Positions 1 to 5,429 of a stretch of 18,898 bases of DNA are shown piece after piece. The notes beneath the pieces are model-generated. The model was not told the origin of the DNA and did not search any database. It worked only from the letters and a program-made list of their open reading frames with translations. Origin of the DNA: Candidatus Corynebacterium faecipullorum (GTDB taxonomy: Bacteria; Actinomycetota; Actinomycetes; Mycobacteriales; Mycobacteriaceae); assembly GCA_019114925.1 (NCBI GenBank), contig DXEO01000167.1:1-18898 (forward strand), given 5' to 3'. How positions within the stretch are numbered: position 1 is the stretch's first letter; the number at the start of each line of letters is the position of its first letter. The position numbers and the translations under genes were made by a program.

Positions 1-257
1 TCCAGGTACGTAACTTCTACAGGGACCTGGATGCCATCGCCAGCCTTCGCGTCCGCCGGCGGGGTCGCAGTCCCGATGCCGGATTCATCGACGCTGATGT
101 TCCAGCCCTCGATGGTATCAGGTGCACTGAATCGCTTCGACTTATCTTCGGCCAGGTCGCGGTCCGGAACCTTGGTGTCATCCAAAATCGGGGAAGCCTT
201 GCCCACACCAGGCTTCGTCGTCTTCAGCTCGTAGATCTGGCGGTGCTTACCCCACAC
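1..257 (-). pseudogene. Partial Rib/YPDG-type surface-repeat coding region, 5' end apparently missing
   Basis: An open minus-strand frame runs off the left edge of the window (3' side not seen). It encodes about 85 residues that read as one Rib/YPDG-type repeat: YELKTTKPGVGKASP, then EGWNISVDESG, TPPADAKAGDG and PVEVTYL. These repeats form stalk domains of wall-anchored Gram-positive surface proteins. The frame meets a TGA at 270-272. The only possible start is GTG at 255-257, with no ribosome binding site and no signal peptide. The other two minus frames upstream show no related residues. Homology thus begins almost exactly at a repeat boundary, next to a hairpin (273-287). I infer a 5'-truncated remnant or a gene broken by rearrangement. 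A real gene with an odd start cannot be excluded because the rest is outside the window. Confidence 0.6.
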
Positions 258-272
258 AGCGCGGAAATCTCA

Positions 273-287
273 AAGCCGCAGCGGCTT
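273..287. repeat. Short perfect inverted repeat at the broken end of the surface-repeat region
   Basis: AAGCCGC and GCGGCTT flank a single A, giving a tight hairpin. Outer bases GGAAAT (263-268) and ATTTCC (296-301) can extend the pairing with bulges. A 7-bp direct repeat CCCCACA lies on both sides (250-256 and 300-306). It may be a terminator-like hairpin or the scar of a small insertion; the sequence does not decide. Confidence 0.4.
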
Positions 288-548
288 CGCAAAACATTTC
301 CCCACAAATTAGTTTAAGAATTGACAGGAAATAGGCAGGTGACGCTAAAAATTGCACCCATCTACACATAAAACCACAAGACAAATAGGGTTTTACCTGG
401 GATCTTTAAGAATAAGTACACAAGTGTGTGGGAACTATAAATTTCCCCAGGATCGACCAGCCTGTGAAATACTGATCGGTTTCCCCGTAGGGAGTGGGGC
501 GGTGCGGCGAGACGTCGCCAAGCAGGGCGTGTCCATCGCCGATTTATA

Positions 549-584
549 CAGTCCCGTATCGCCGCCCCCAGGCGCCGAGGACTG
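549..584 (-). terminator. Strong stem-loop after the lipoprotein gene, possible terminator
   Basis: The outer stem is CAGTCC/GGACTG (549-554 with 579-584). The inner stem is TCGCCGCC/GGCGCCGA (559-566 with 571-578), with one mismatch and loop CCCA; bases 555-558 bulge. It begins about 20 bases after the lipoprotein stop (604-606). There is no clear T-tract after it, so termination is inferred from position and stem strength. Confidence 0.4.
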
Positions 585-603
585 CACCCCTAGCTTGTCT
601 CTT

Positions 604-1365
604 CTAGGATTCCTCGTGGACCAAATCCGATCCGCCGGAAGAGTTGGAGTCACCTTCCTCGTTGAGATTCTGCATGAGGTTGGCCTCCATCCAGGCGCGC
701 ACGGCCCCCTCAAAGCCCTCGGAGTCTTCTACTTCCTGAACAACTTCATCAAGGTCCTGCGCGGTGAGGAACTTGGTAAAGGAGGAAACTTCCAGCTTTT
801 CATCGCGGTTGAATAGCCCGTCTTGGTAGACCACGACGTAATTCTGTGGCAACTCCGGCTTTGAATTGGGGCAGCCTTCGGCACCGGCAGGCTCCACCAC
901 GGAGACCTCCGGCGGCAACGAGGCCATGAGGGCGACGTGGGTGCGCTCCAAAAAGTCTACGTCCTTGGCGCCCTCTTCCTTGGCCGCCACGTAGTCCTTC
1001 GAAATCGCGCGAGCCTCCTCCGGGTTGTAGACACTTAAGAACTCACCCGTGCAGCCCACGAAGAAGTTGCCATTGGTGCTTACCCCGCTGACATGCTCCC
1101 CTCCCTGACGCACCAGCATTGGCTTCTGAGAAACGGTGGCTGCGCGTCCCTCATCGCGCAGGGTCTGGCGGTAGATTTCCGCCAGGACACGCTGCTCATG
1201 GGAAGTCGGATCAATCATGATGGTGATCGGCGCCGAGTTCGCTGGGTTCGGCTCCGGCTTGGGCTCGTACCCGGAGCAGGCGCTTAACGACGCCCCCACA
1301 ACCCCCACCAAGGCCACCCCAACAACGCGGGAGAAGGTGCGAGAATGTGCAATAAGGCGGGGCAT
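604..1365 (-). CDS. Secreted lipoprotein, possible ABC-type (OpuAC-like) solute-binding protein
   Basis: 253-residue protein with a classical lipoprotein signal: basic start (MPRLIAHSR), hydrophobic VVGVALVGVVGAS and lipobox LSAC, so it is expected to be anchored outside the membrane by a lipid-modified Cys. After a Pro-rich linker, PITIMIDPTSHEQRVLAEIY followed by RQTL resembles the first strand and helix of glycine-betaine/osmoprotectant binding proteins, but the rest is not clearly that family. Two later Cys residues (FFVGCTGEF, AEGCPNSK) could form a disulfide. I start at ATG 1363-1365, which puts the charged n-region directly before the hydrophobic core; a TTG five codons upstream is possible. 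No permease or ATPase gene is adjacent. M. tuberculosis has a lipoprotein (lpqX) at the equivalent place near mrp. Lipoprotein call is firm; substrate is unknown. Confidence 0.8.
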   Translation of the reverse strand: MPRLIAHSRTFSRVVGVALVGVVGASLSACSGYEPKPEPNPANSAPITIMIDPTSHEQRVLAEIYRQTLRDEGRAATVSQKPMLVRQGGEHVSGVSTNGNFFVGCTGEFLSVYNPEEARAISKDYVAAKEEGAKDVDFLERTHVALMASLPPEVSVVEPAGAEGCPNSKPELPQNYVVVYQDGLFNRDEKLEVSSFTKFLTAQDLDEVVQEVEDSEGFEGAVRAWMEANLMQNLNEEGDSNSSGGSDLVHEES

Positions 1366-1396
1366 CAGAATCGGGCGCAATCTTTCTATTCAACCG

Positions 1397-1415
1397 GACA
1401 TGCAGCACACATGTC
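1397..1415. promoter_or_regulatory. Inverted repeat GACATG-N7-CATGTC between lipoprotein gene and mrp
   Basis: A perfect 6-bp dyad lies 32 bases upstream of the lipoprotein start, in the divergent gap shared with mrp. Size and place fit an operator for a dimeric regulator, but I do not recognise the motif. A second, weaker dyad CACACC/GGTGTG (1474-1479, 1496-1501) is closer to mrp. Confidence 0.3.
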
Positions 1416-1523
1416 GCTGTTCTTCAGGGTTCTCAGTCCGCAGCGCTGGGCCGCAGCATCTGGCTGAATCTTACACACCCCGCTGGCCAGACGGCGGTGT
1501 GGCTCTCCCCGATAGCAAGTGAC

Positions 1524-1529
1524 TAGACT
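1524..1529 (+). promoter_or_regulatory. Candidate -10 box of mrp (TAGACT)
   Basis: TAGACT fits the corynebacterial TANNNT -10 pattern and lies 10 bases before ATG 1540, with no ribosome binding site between them. This supports a leaderless or very short-leader mrp transcript. Confidence 0.4.
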
Positions 1530-1539
1530 AATGCGCGTT

Positions 1540-2679
1540 ATGACTAGCGCTATTACTGAAACTTCCGTTCGCGACGCGCTCACCCGCGTCGATGACCCAG
1601 AAATCGGACGCCCCATCACGGAGCTCGGCATGGTGAAGTCCGTGACTGTTACCGGTTCGGACGTGGACATCGAGCTTTATCTCACCATCGCCGGCTGCCC
1701 GATGAAGGGCACCATCGAGTCCAATACCCGCGCAGCCGTGGCGGAGCTCGACGGTGTCGGTAACATCAGCATCTCCATGACGCCGATGAGCGACGAGCAG
1801 CGTAAAGAACTCAAGCAGAAGCTACGCGGCGGGCAGGCTGAACCAGAGATCCCCTTTGCCAAGCCCGAGTCCACCACCCGCGTTTTCGCGGTGGCTTCCG
1901 GCAAGGGCGGCGTGGGCAAGTCCTCCGTCACGGTGAACCTGGCCGCCGCCTTGGTCAACAAGGGACTCAAGGTGGGCATCGTGGACGCGGATATTTACGG
2001 CCACTCCGTGCCTAGCCTACTGGGTTCTACGGCAGGCCCCACAGCGCTTGACGACGAAATGCTGCTTCCCCCCATCTCCCACGGCATTAAGCACATTTCC
2101 ATTGGCCAATTCGTGGAGGGCAACGCGCCCGTGGTCTGGCGCGGGCCGATGCTCCACCGGGCCCTCCAGCAGTTCCTCGCTGACGTCTTCTGGGGCGACC
2201 TGGACGTGCTCCTGCTGGACCTGCCGCCGGGTACTGGCGACGTTGCCCTGTCGGTGGCCCAGCTCATCCCCAATGCGGAGCTGCTGATTGTGACCACCCC
2301 GCAAGCAGCCGCGGCCGAGGTGGCTGAGCGCGCCGGTTCCATCTCGCAGCAAACACGCCAGCGTGTGGCCGGGGTGATTGAGAACATGGGTGCGATGGTC
2401 ATGCCGGATGGCTCCACCATGGACATCTTCGGCTCCGGCGGCGGCAGCGTGGTGGCCGAGCGCCTCAGCGTCCTGCTGGGCCACGAGGTTCCCCTGCTGG
2501 CCAGCATTCCGCTCGATCCGAGCCTGCGTGCGGCTGGCGATGCCGGAACCCCCATCGTCATCTCCGCGCCCGACTCCCCCGCCACCCAAGCCATCAACAA
2601 GGTGGCCGATTCCATTGCGGTGCGCTCCGATTCCCTCGTGGGAAAGAAGCTCGGCTTGGGTGTCACCCGCAAAGGCTAA
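1540..2679 (+). CDS. mrp: Mrp/NBP35-type P-loop ATPase (Fe-S carrier family)
   Basis: 379-residue cytosolic ATPase of the Mrp/ApbC/NBP35 family, whose members bind and pass on Fe-S clusters. Residues 1 to about 95 form the MIP18/DUF59 domain (RVDDPEIGRPITELGMV, then AGCPMK). The ATPase follows with the deviant Walker A SGKGGVGKSSVTV, then GIVDADIYGHSVP, a Walker B-like VLLLDLPPGTGD, and IFGSGGG. The C-terminal CxxC that holds the bridging cluster in E. coli ApbC and yeast Nbp35 is absent: its place, after ENMGAMV, reads M-P-D-G (residues 288-291). I start at ATG 1540 because family homology begins a few residues on; GTG 1519 and ATG 1531 are in frame but lie at or before the -10 box. The gene converges on tatB, with 6 bases between stops. 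Confidence 0.93.
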   Translation: MTSAITETSVRDALTRVDDPEIGRPITELGMVKSVTVTGSDVDIELYLTIAGCPMKGTIESNTRAAVAELDGVGNISISMTPMSDEQRKELKQKLRGGQAEPEIPFAKPESTTRVFAVASGKGGVGKSSVTVNLAAALVNKGLKVGIVDADIYGHSVPSLLGSTAGPTALDDEMLLPPISHGIKHISIGQFVEGNAPVVWRGPMLHRALQQFLADVFWGDLDVLLLDLPPGTGDVALSVAQLIPNAELLIVTTPQAAAAEVAERAGSISQQTRQRVAGVIENMGAMVMPDGSTMDIFGSGGGSVVAERLSVLLGHEVPLLASIPLDPSLRAAGDAGTPIVISAPDSPATQAINKVADSIAVRSDSLVGKKLGLGVTRKG

Positions 2680-2695
2680 AAACCTTTAGGTGACA
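2661..2695. terminator. Hairpin spanning both stop codons of convergent mrp and tatB
   Basis: TGTCACC (2661-2667) pairs with GGTGACA (2689-2695), and AAAGG (2671-2675) with CCTTT (2683-2687), around loop CTAAAAA. The mrp stop (2677-2679) is in the loop and the tatB stop (2686-2688) is in the right arm. It is symmetric enough to act on both transcripts. There is no long T-tract on either side, so it may stabilise 3' ends rather than terminate on its own. Confidence 0.55.
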
Positions 2696-3258
2696 TCCTC
2701 CCAGGAGGAGCTGCGCTCGCCGGCGGGTGCATTCCCACCGCGCGGGGGCTGCGTCGTTTTAGCCGTCTTCTCCCCCGCCGGCTGCTGTGCTCCGGCGTTC
2801 AGATCCGGGTAGACCTGCGAATAATCAAAGGTCGGCCGGCCAGTATTCTGCTCCGGCGCTGGCTGCGCCGGAGCCTGCCTCGCGGGCTGGTTGTTCATGT
2901 CCGCGTCGTGCTCATACGGGCTGGTGCTCTTCTTGATGTCCTCAGCCATCTTCTTCGGGTTGAAGTCATCCCAGGCGGAATCGTCGCCGTCGAAAAGCGC
3001 CTTGGTGATAACCCCGCGCGGCCCCATACGCGTCCACTCCGCCGCCTGACTCAGGGGCACCCGGAGGTCATCGAACTCCGCGCCGAGACCGCTCATCTCA
3101 CCGTTGAGCTCCGCCTTGGCGTTCGCAATGGCCTTGCGCGCCGCGTAGATAGCCGCACGGACATCCATGATCACACCGGGCAGGCGTTCGGGACCGATGA
3201 TGACGAGGCCGAGGAGGACGATGACAAAGATTTCTACCCAACCAATTGAGGAAAACAC
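2686..3258 (-). CDS. tatB: Sec-independent protein translocase subunit TatB
   Basis: 190-residue Tat export component. It opens with MFSSIGWVEIFVIVLLGLVI, a single N-terminal membrane helix with the acidic residue typical of TatB near its start, followed by GPERLPG, the hinge motif of TatA/TatB. A long amphipathic, charged helix follows (RAAIYAARKAIANAKAEL). The C-terminal third is Pro/Gln-rich and probably disordered (QPARQAPAQPAPEQ). In the membrane TatB works with TatC in recognising twin-arginine signal peptides. The GTG start at 3256-3258 has no ribosome binding site but has TAAGAT six bases upstream, suggesting a leaderless message. It lies downstream of the sigE-anti-sigma pair, as in mycobacteria, where htrA intervenes; no htrA is present here. 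TatA or TatE is also possible by sequence, but position and acidic tail favour TatB. Confidence 0.9.
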   Translation of the reverse strand: MFSSIGWVEIFVIVLLGLVIIGPERLPGVIMDVRAAIYAARKAIANAKAELNGEMSGLGAEFDDLRVPLSQAAEWTRMGPRGVITKALFDGDDSAWDDFNPKKMAEDIKKSTSPYEHDADMNNQPARQAPAQPAPEQNTGRPTFDYSQVYPDLNAGAQQPAGEKTAKTTQPPRGGNAPAGERSSSWEDVT

Positions 3259-3264
3259 GAAACT

Positions 3265-3270
3265 ATCTTA
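3265..3270 (-). promoter_or_regulatory. Candidate -10 box of tatB (TAAGAT)
   Basis: On the minus strand TAAGAT is followed after 6 bases by the GTG start at 3258, with no ribosome binding site. This matches a leaderless promoter and would let tatB be expressed separately from sigE and the anti-sigma gene. Confidence 0.4.
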
Positions 3271-3325
3271 ACTACTTAGCTAGTGGTGACTGGGCGACGG
3301 GCGCGCGGAAGGCTTCGGTCTCTTG

Positions 3326-3775
3326 CTAGCCCCGCTGGTTGTGCCGGATGGCGCGCACGACCATTTCCACCTTATCCAGGAAGTCCTGGCGTGGCTGGTG
3401 CGCAGGAGCTTCCGCATCCGGCCCGGGCCCTACGCCCTGCTGAGCAATACCCGCGAGCTTCGCCATCAGCGAGTCCGGCGCCTTCACATGGGATTCCACG
3501 CTGCATTCACGAACCCACTCGGCGGCATTGCGTTGGTGGTGAATATCTGCCCGGCATTCCGGGCAGTGCACGAGGTGGATGCGTACCCGATGGGCGTACT
3601 TGGCTGGCATTTCGCCGTCGACAAAAGCGACGACCGCCTCGGGCCCCAAATGACCGATAGTATCTGCCCGCTGGGCGCGGGCCTTTGCCTTATCGCGGAC
3701 TTTGGCTTGGGCCTCGGTGAAGAACCCGGACAGGCTCAGGGAATGGCCGTCGCTGCTATGTCCTTCTGCTTTCAC
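3326..3775 (-). CDS. cseE: Zinc-finger anti-sigma factor for SigE (CseE/RseA type)
   Basis: 149-residue soluble protein with no membrane segment. Its centre carries the ZAS-type zinc motif His-x3-Cys-x2-Cys (HLVHCPEC), preceded by AVVAFVDGEMPAKYAHRVRI, the usual helix of anti-sigma domains ('fl-dgel...r...HL..C..C'). It lies directly downstream of sigE on the same strand, as CseE does in C. glutamicum and RseA in M. tuberculosis, so the inferred role is binding and silencing SigE until envelope stress. Unlike many sigma/anti-sigma pairs it is not translationally coupled: 94 bases separate the sigE stop from this GTG start (3773-3775), and TAGACT boxes in that gap could drive separate expression. 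A weak GAGGTGA ribosome binding site precedes the start. The C-terminal third is charged and has no recognisable domain. Confidence 0.85.
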   Translation of the reverse strand: MKAEGHSSDGHSLSLSGFFTEAQAKVRDKAKARAQRADTIGHLGPEAVVAFVDGEMPAKYAHRVRIHLVHCPECRADIHHQRNAAEWVRECSVESHVKAPDSLMAKLAGIAQQGVGPGPDAEAPAHQPRQDFLDKVEMVVRAIRHNQRG

Positions 3776-3835
3776 CTCAACGTCACCTCACCTCAGTGCA
3801 CGCTCTTCTACATCGGCCTAGTGCCGAGCTGCAGA

Positions 3836-3841
3836 AGTCTA
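3836..3841 (-). promoter_or_regulatory. Candidate -10 box for the anti-sigma gene (TAGACT)
   Basis: TAGACT on the minus strand lies in the 94-base gap after sigE, about 60 bases before the anti-sigma start. A second TAGACT (3868-3873) overlaps the sigE stop. Either could give the anti-sigma factor its own transcript. No good -35 is visible. Confidence 0.3.
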
Positions 3842-3869
3842 GCCCTCTAAGATCCAAACGCTGCCCAGT

Positions 3870-4535
3870 CTAGCGGGTACGCAGCAGGCTGCGCGTGTCT
3901 GCGTTTGTCTGGGCTTCCTTTTCCAGCGCGGCGCGCAGCTGGGAGCGGCCGCGGTGGATGCGCGAACGCACGGTGCCCATCTTCACGCCGAGGGTTTCAG
4001 CGATTTCGTCGTAGCTCATGCCCACGACATCACAGAGAACGACGGCCACGCGGAAATCCGGCGCCAGGTTATCCAGGGCGGACTGCAACGCCGGATCAAG
4101 GTTGGCCACCGTGTAGGCCTGCTCCGGGGTCATATCTGTACCCGGGACGCGCTCATAATCCTCCGGCAAGGCCTCCATGCGGATCTTGGAGCGGTGACGG
4201 ACCATGTCCAAGAAGAGGTTGGTGGTGATGCGGTGCAGCCAGCCGCCAAAGGTTCCCGCTTGGTACTTATCCAAGGAGCGGAAGACGCGCATGAAGGTCT
4301 CCTGCGTGAGGTCTTCGGCATCATGCTGGTTACCGGAGAGGCGATAGGCCAAGCGGTAGACATCATCGGCGTGCTCGGCCACGAGTTCACCCCACGAAGG
4401 CATCTCGGCCTGGCCGGCGTCAAATGCAGCGGTTCCGGTCAATTTCTCAACTTCAGCACTGGCAGCATGGCTGCCAGTGGCGGAGGAATCGGTGGAACGG
4501 TGAGCGTGCTCAAACTCGCGCTGCTGTGTGGTCAT
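3870..4535 (-). CDS. sigE: ECF RNA polymerase sigma factor SigE
   Basis: 221-residue ECF sigma factor. After a low-complexity N-terminal stretch of about 50 residues, region 2 is clear (DVYRLAYRLSGNQHDAEDLT, then QETFMRVFRSL, and GGWLHRITTNLFLDMVRHR). It binds core polymerase and the -10 element. Region 4 follows (LDNLAPDFRVAVVLCDVVGM, then SYDEIAETLGVKMGTVRSRI, HRGRSQLR), a helix-turn-helix for the -35 element. The downstream zinc anti-sigma gene identifies it as SigE of the cell-surface stress response known in C. glutamicum and mycobacteria. ATG 4533-4535 is chosen because AGAAAGA lies 8 bases upstream; an internal ATG (MPSWGEL, residue 45) would remove only the variable tail. It diverges from the methyltransferase-like gene, also seen in mycobacteria. 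Confidence 0.93.
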   Translation of the reverse strand: MTTQQREFEHAHRSTDSSATGSHAASAEVEKLTGTAAFDAGQAEMPSWGELVAEHADDVYRLAYRLSGNQHDAEDLTQETFMRVFRSLDKYQAGTFGGWLHRITTNLFLDMVRHRSKIRMEALPEDYERVPGTDMTPEQAYTVANLDPALQSALDNLAPDFRVAVVLCDVVGMSYDEIAETLGVKMGTVRSRIHRGRSQLRAALEKEAQTNADTRSLLRTR

Positions 4536-4592
4536 GGCGAATATCTTTCTATAGTGAGCGTCGAAACTCCAGCCACAGCCCTGTGAGCAGCC

Positions 4593-4607
4593 TGTGAATC
4601 CGTCACA
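4593..4607. promoter_or_regulatory. TGTGA-N5-TCACA dyad in the sigE/methyltransferase divergent gap
   Basis: TGTGA and TCACA form a perfect dyad with a 5-base spacer. The CRP-type regulator GlxR of corynebacteria normally needs a 6-base spacer, so this is one base short. Further TGTGA (4582-4586) and TCACA copies lie nearby. It could be an operator for another protein or chance. Confidence 0.25.
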
Positions 4608-4684
4608 CCTCTTACATGCGCTTCTTGCGTCACAGCTGAGGAGGGTTGCGGGCGATTCTCTCTACGCAACCTCAGTGATTTCAC

Positions 4685-4690
4685 TATGGT
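4685..4690 (+). promoter_or_regulatory. Candidate -10 box of methyltransferase-like gene (TATGGT)
   Basis: TATGGT lies 8 bases before GTG 4699. With no ribosome binding site, the spacing places the transcript start at or near the start codon. This box is the main reason for choosing GTG 4699 over upstream starts. Confidence 0.45.
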
Positions 4691-4698
4691 TTTCTTTT

Positions 4699-5346
4699 GT
4701 GACTACTACGGCTTATGACGCAATGTGTACCTATATCGAATCCACCAGCGAGGTCTCCGAGGTGCTCGCCGGCGCCCGCGCCCATGCGGAGGAATACGGC
4801 CTGCCAGCCCCGGATGAAGCCACCGGCCAGCTGCTCAGCACGCTCGCGGCGGTCTCATCCGGCACCACCTCCCGCCCGCAAGCGGTGGCGATTACTCCAG
4901 CAGCATCCGTCGTGGGCCTCTACTTGCTTGCCGGCATGCCGGAGAACGGAATCCTCACCTGCATCGATCCGGAGGCCGAGCACCAAGCCAGCGCCAAGCG
5001 AGCCTTTCGCGAGGCCGGCTACTCCCCTAGCCGTGGGCGCTTCTTACCGTCCCGCCCCCTCGACATCATGGGCCGTCTGGCCAATGACACTTACCAGGTG
5101 ATCTACGCCGAGGTCCCCGCGCTCGACATGCCTGCGCTGCTCAAGGCTGCTTGGCCGCTGCTACACCAGCACGGCACCTTGGTGTTGGCCAATGCGCTTC
5201 TCGACGGCACCGTAGCCGACCCCTCCCGCACTGACCGCGACACCGCCGCCGCCCGCGACGCCGACGAATACGCCCGCTCCCTCGAGGGCGCAGCCGTCAC
5301 GCGCCTGCCCTATGGCGCGGGCTTGACGCTCATCACCAAGCTGTAG
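4699..5346 (+). CDS. O-methyltransferase-like protein (COG4122 type) with degenerate motifs
   Basis: 215-residue protein of the SAM-dependent O-methyltransferase fold, counterpart of the gene divergent from sigE in mycobacteria (Rv1220c). Residues 41-50 (ATGQLLSTLA) and the acidic SAM ribose residue in LTCIDPE (about 86-92) match the family. The glycine-rich SAM loop (normally E-x-G-x-G-x-G) instead reads TPAASVVG at 66-73. The metal-binding Asp-Asn motif near the C-terminus reads A-N (LANALLDG, 163-170). RDTAAARDADEY is retained. SAM or metal use is therefore doubtful for a textbook catechol-type enzyme, although the mycobacterial protein, as I recall it, has the same loop. GTG 4699 is chosen for its leaderless promoter and because homology starts soon after. 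The frame extends to 4594, but those codons do not look coding. It is convergent with glgC. Substrate unknown. Confidence 0.82.
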   Translation: MTTTAYDAMCTYIESTSEVSEVLAGARAHAEEYGLPAPDEATGQLLSTLAAVSSGTTSRPQAVAITPAASVVGLYLLAGMPENGILTCIDPEAEHQASAKRAFREAGYSPSRGRFLPSRPLDIMGRLANDTYQVIYAEVPALDMPALLKAAWPLLHQHGTLVLANALLDGTVADPSRTDRDTAAARDADEYARSLEGAAVTRLPYGAGLTLITKL

Positions 5347-5371
5347 TCTCCACCATGCACTACAAAACGGC

Positions 5372-5392
5372 GTGGAGTGGACTTCACTCCAC
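5372..5392. terminator. Hairpin between convergent methyltransferase-like gene and glgC
   Basis: GTGGAGTG (5372-5379) and CACTCCAC (5385-5392) form a perfect 8-bp stem with loop GACTT, midway in the 83-base gap between the two convergent stops. A smaller stem AGCGC-CCT-GCGCT follows at about 5406. No T-tract is present; a shared 3'-end or terminator role is inferred from position. Confidence 0.5.
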
Positions 5393-5429
5393 CCGCACGC
5401 CCGCTTAGCGCCCTGCGCTGTCTTCTGGC

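Larger units (their letters stand above)
258..603. other. Gene-free region between surface-repeat fragment and lipoprotein gene
   Basis: I see no convincing gene on either strand in these about 345 bases. The left half (about 300-470) is clearly richer in A and T than the rest of the window, and the right half (about 470-600) is GC-rich. It contains the hairpin at 273-287, a small GGCGA-N4-TCGCC hairpin near 508-521, and a strong stem-loop at 549-584 just after the lipoprotein stop. Open frames crossing it are mostly antisense to the lipoprotein gene. Confidence 0.5.

Noticed and set aside
320..350. TTGACA with TAAAAATT as a plus-strand promoter
   Set aside because: The spacer is 19 bases or the -10 poor, and no gene follows on that strand.
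549..584. 6C-type RNA or riboswitch
   Set aside because: Only one loop is C-rich and the C-run is too short; it lies downstream of a gene, not in a 5' leader.
352..816. Plus-strand 154-codon open frame
   Set aside because: Its right half is antisense to the lipoprotein gene and the residues show no domain or consistent composition; no ribosome binding site.
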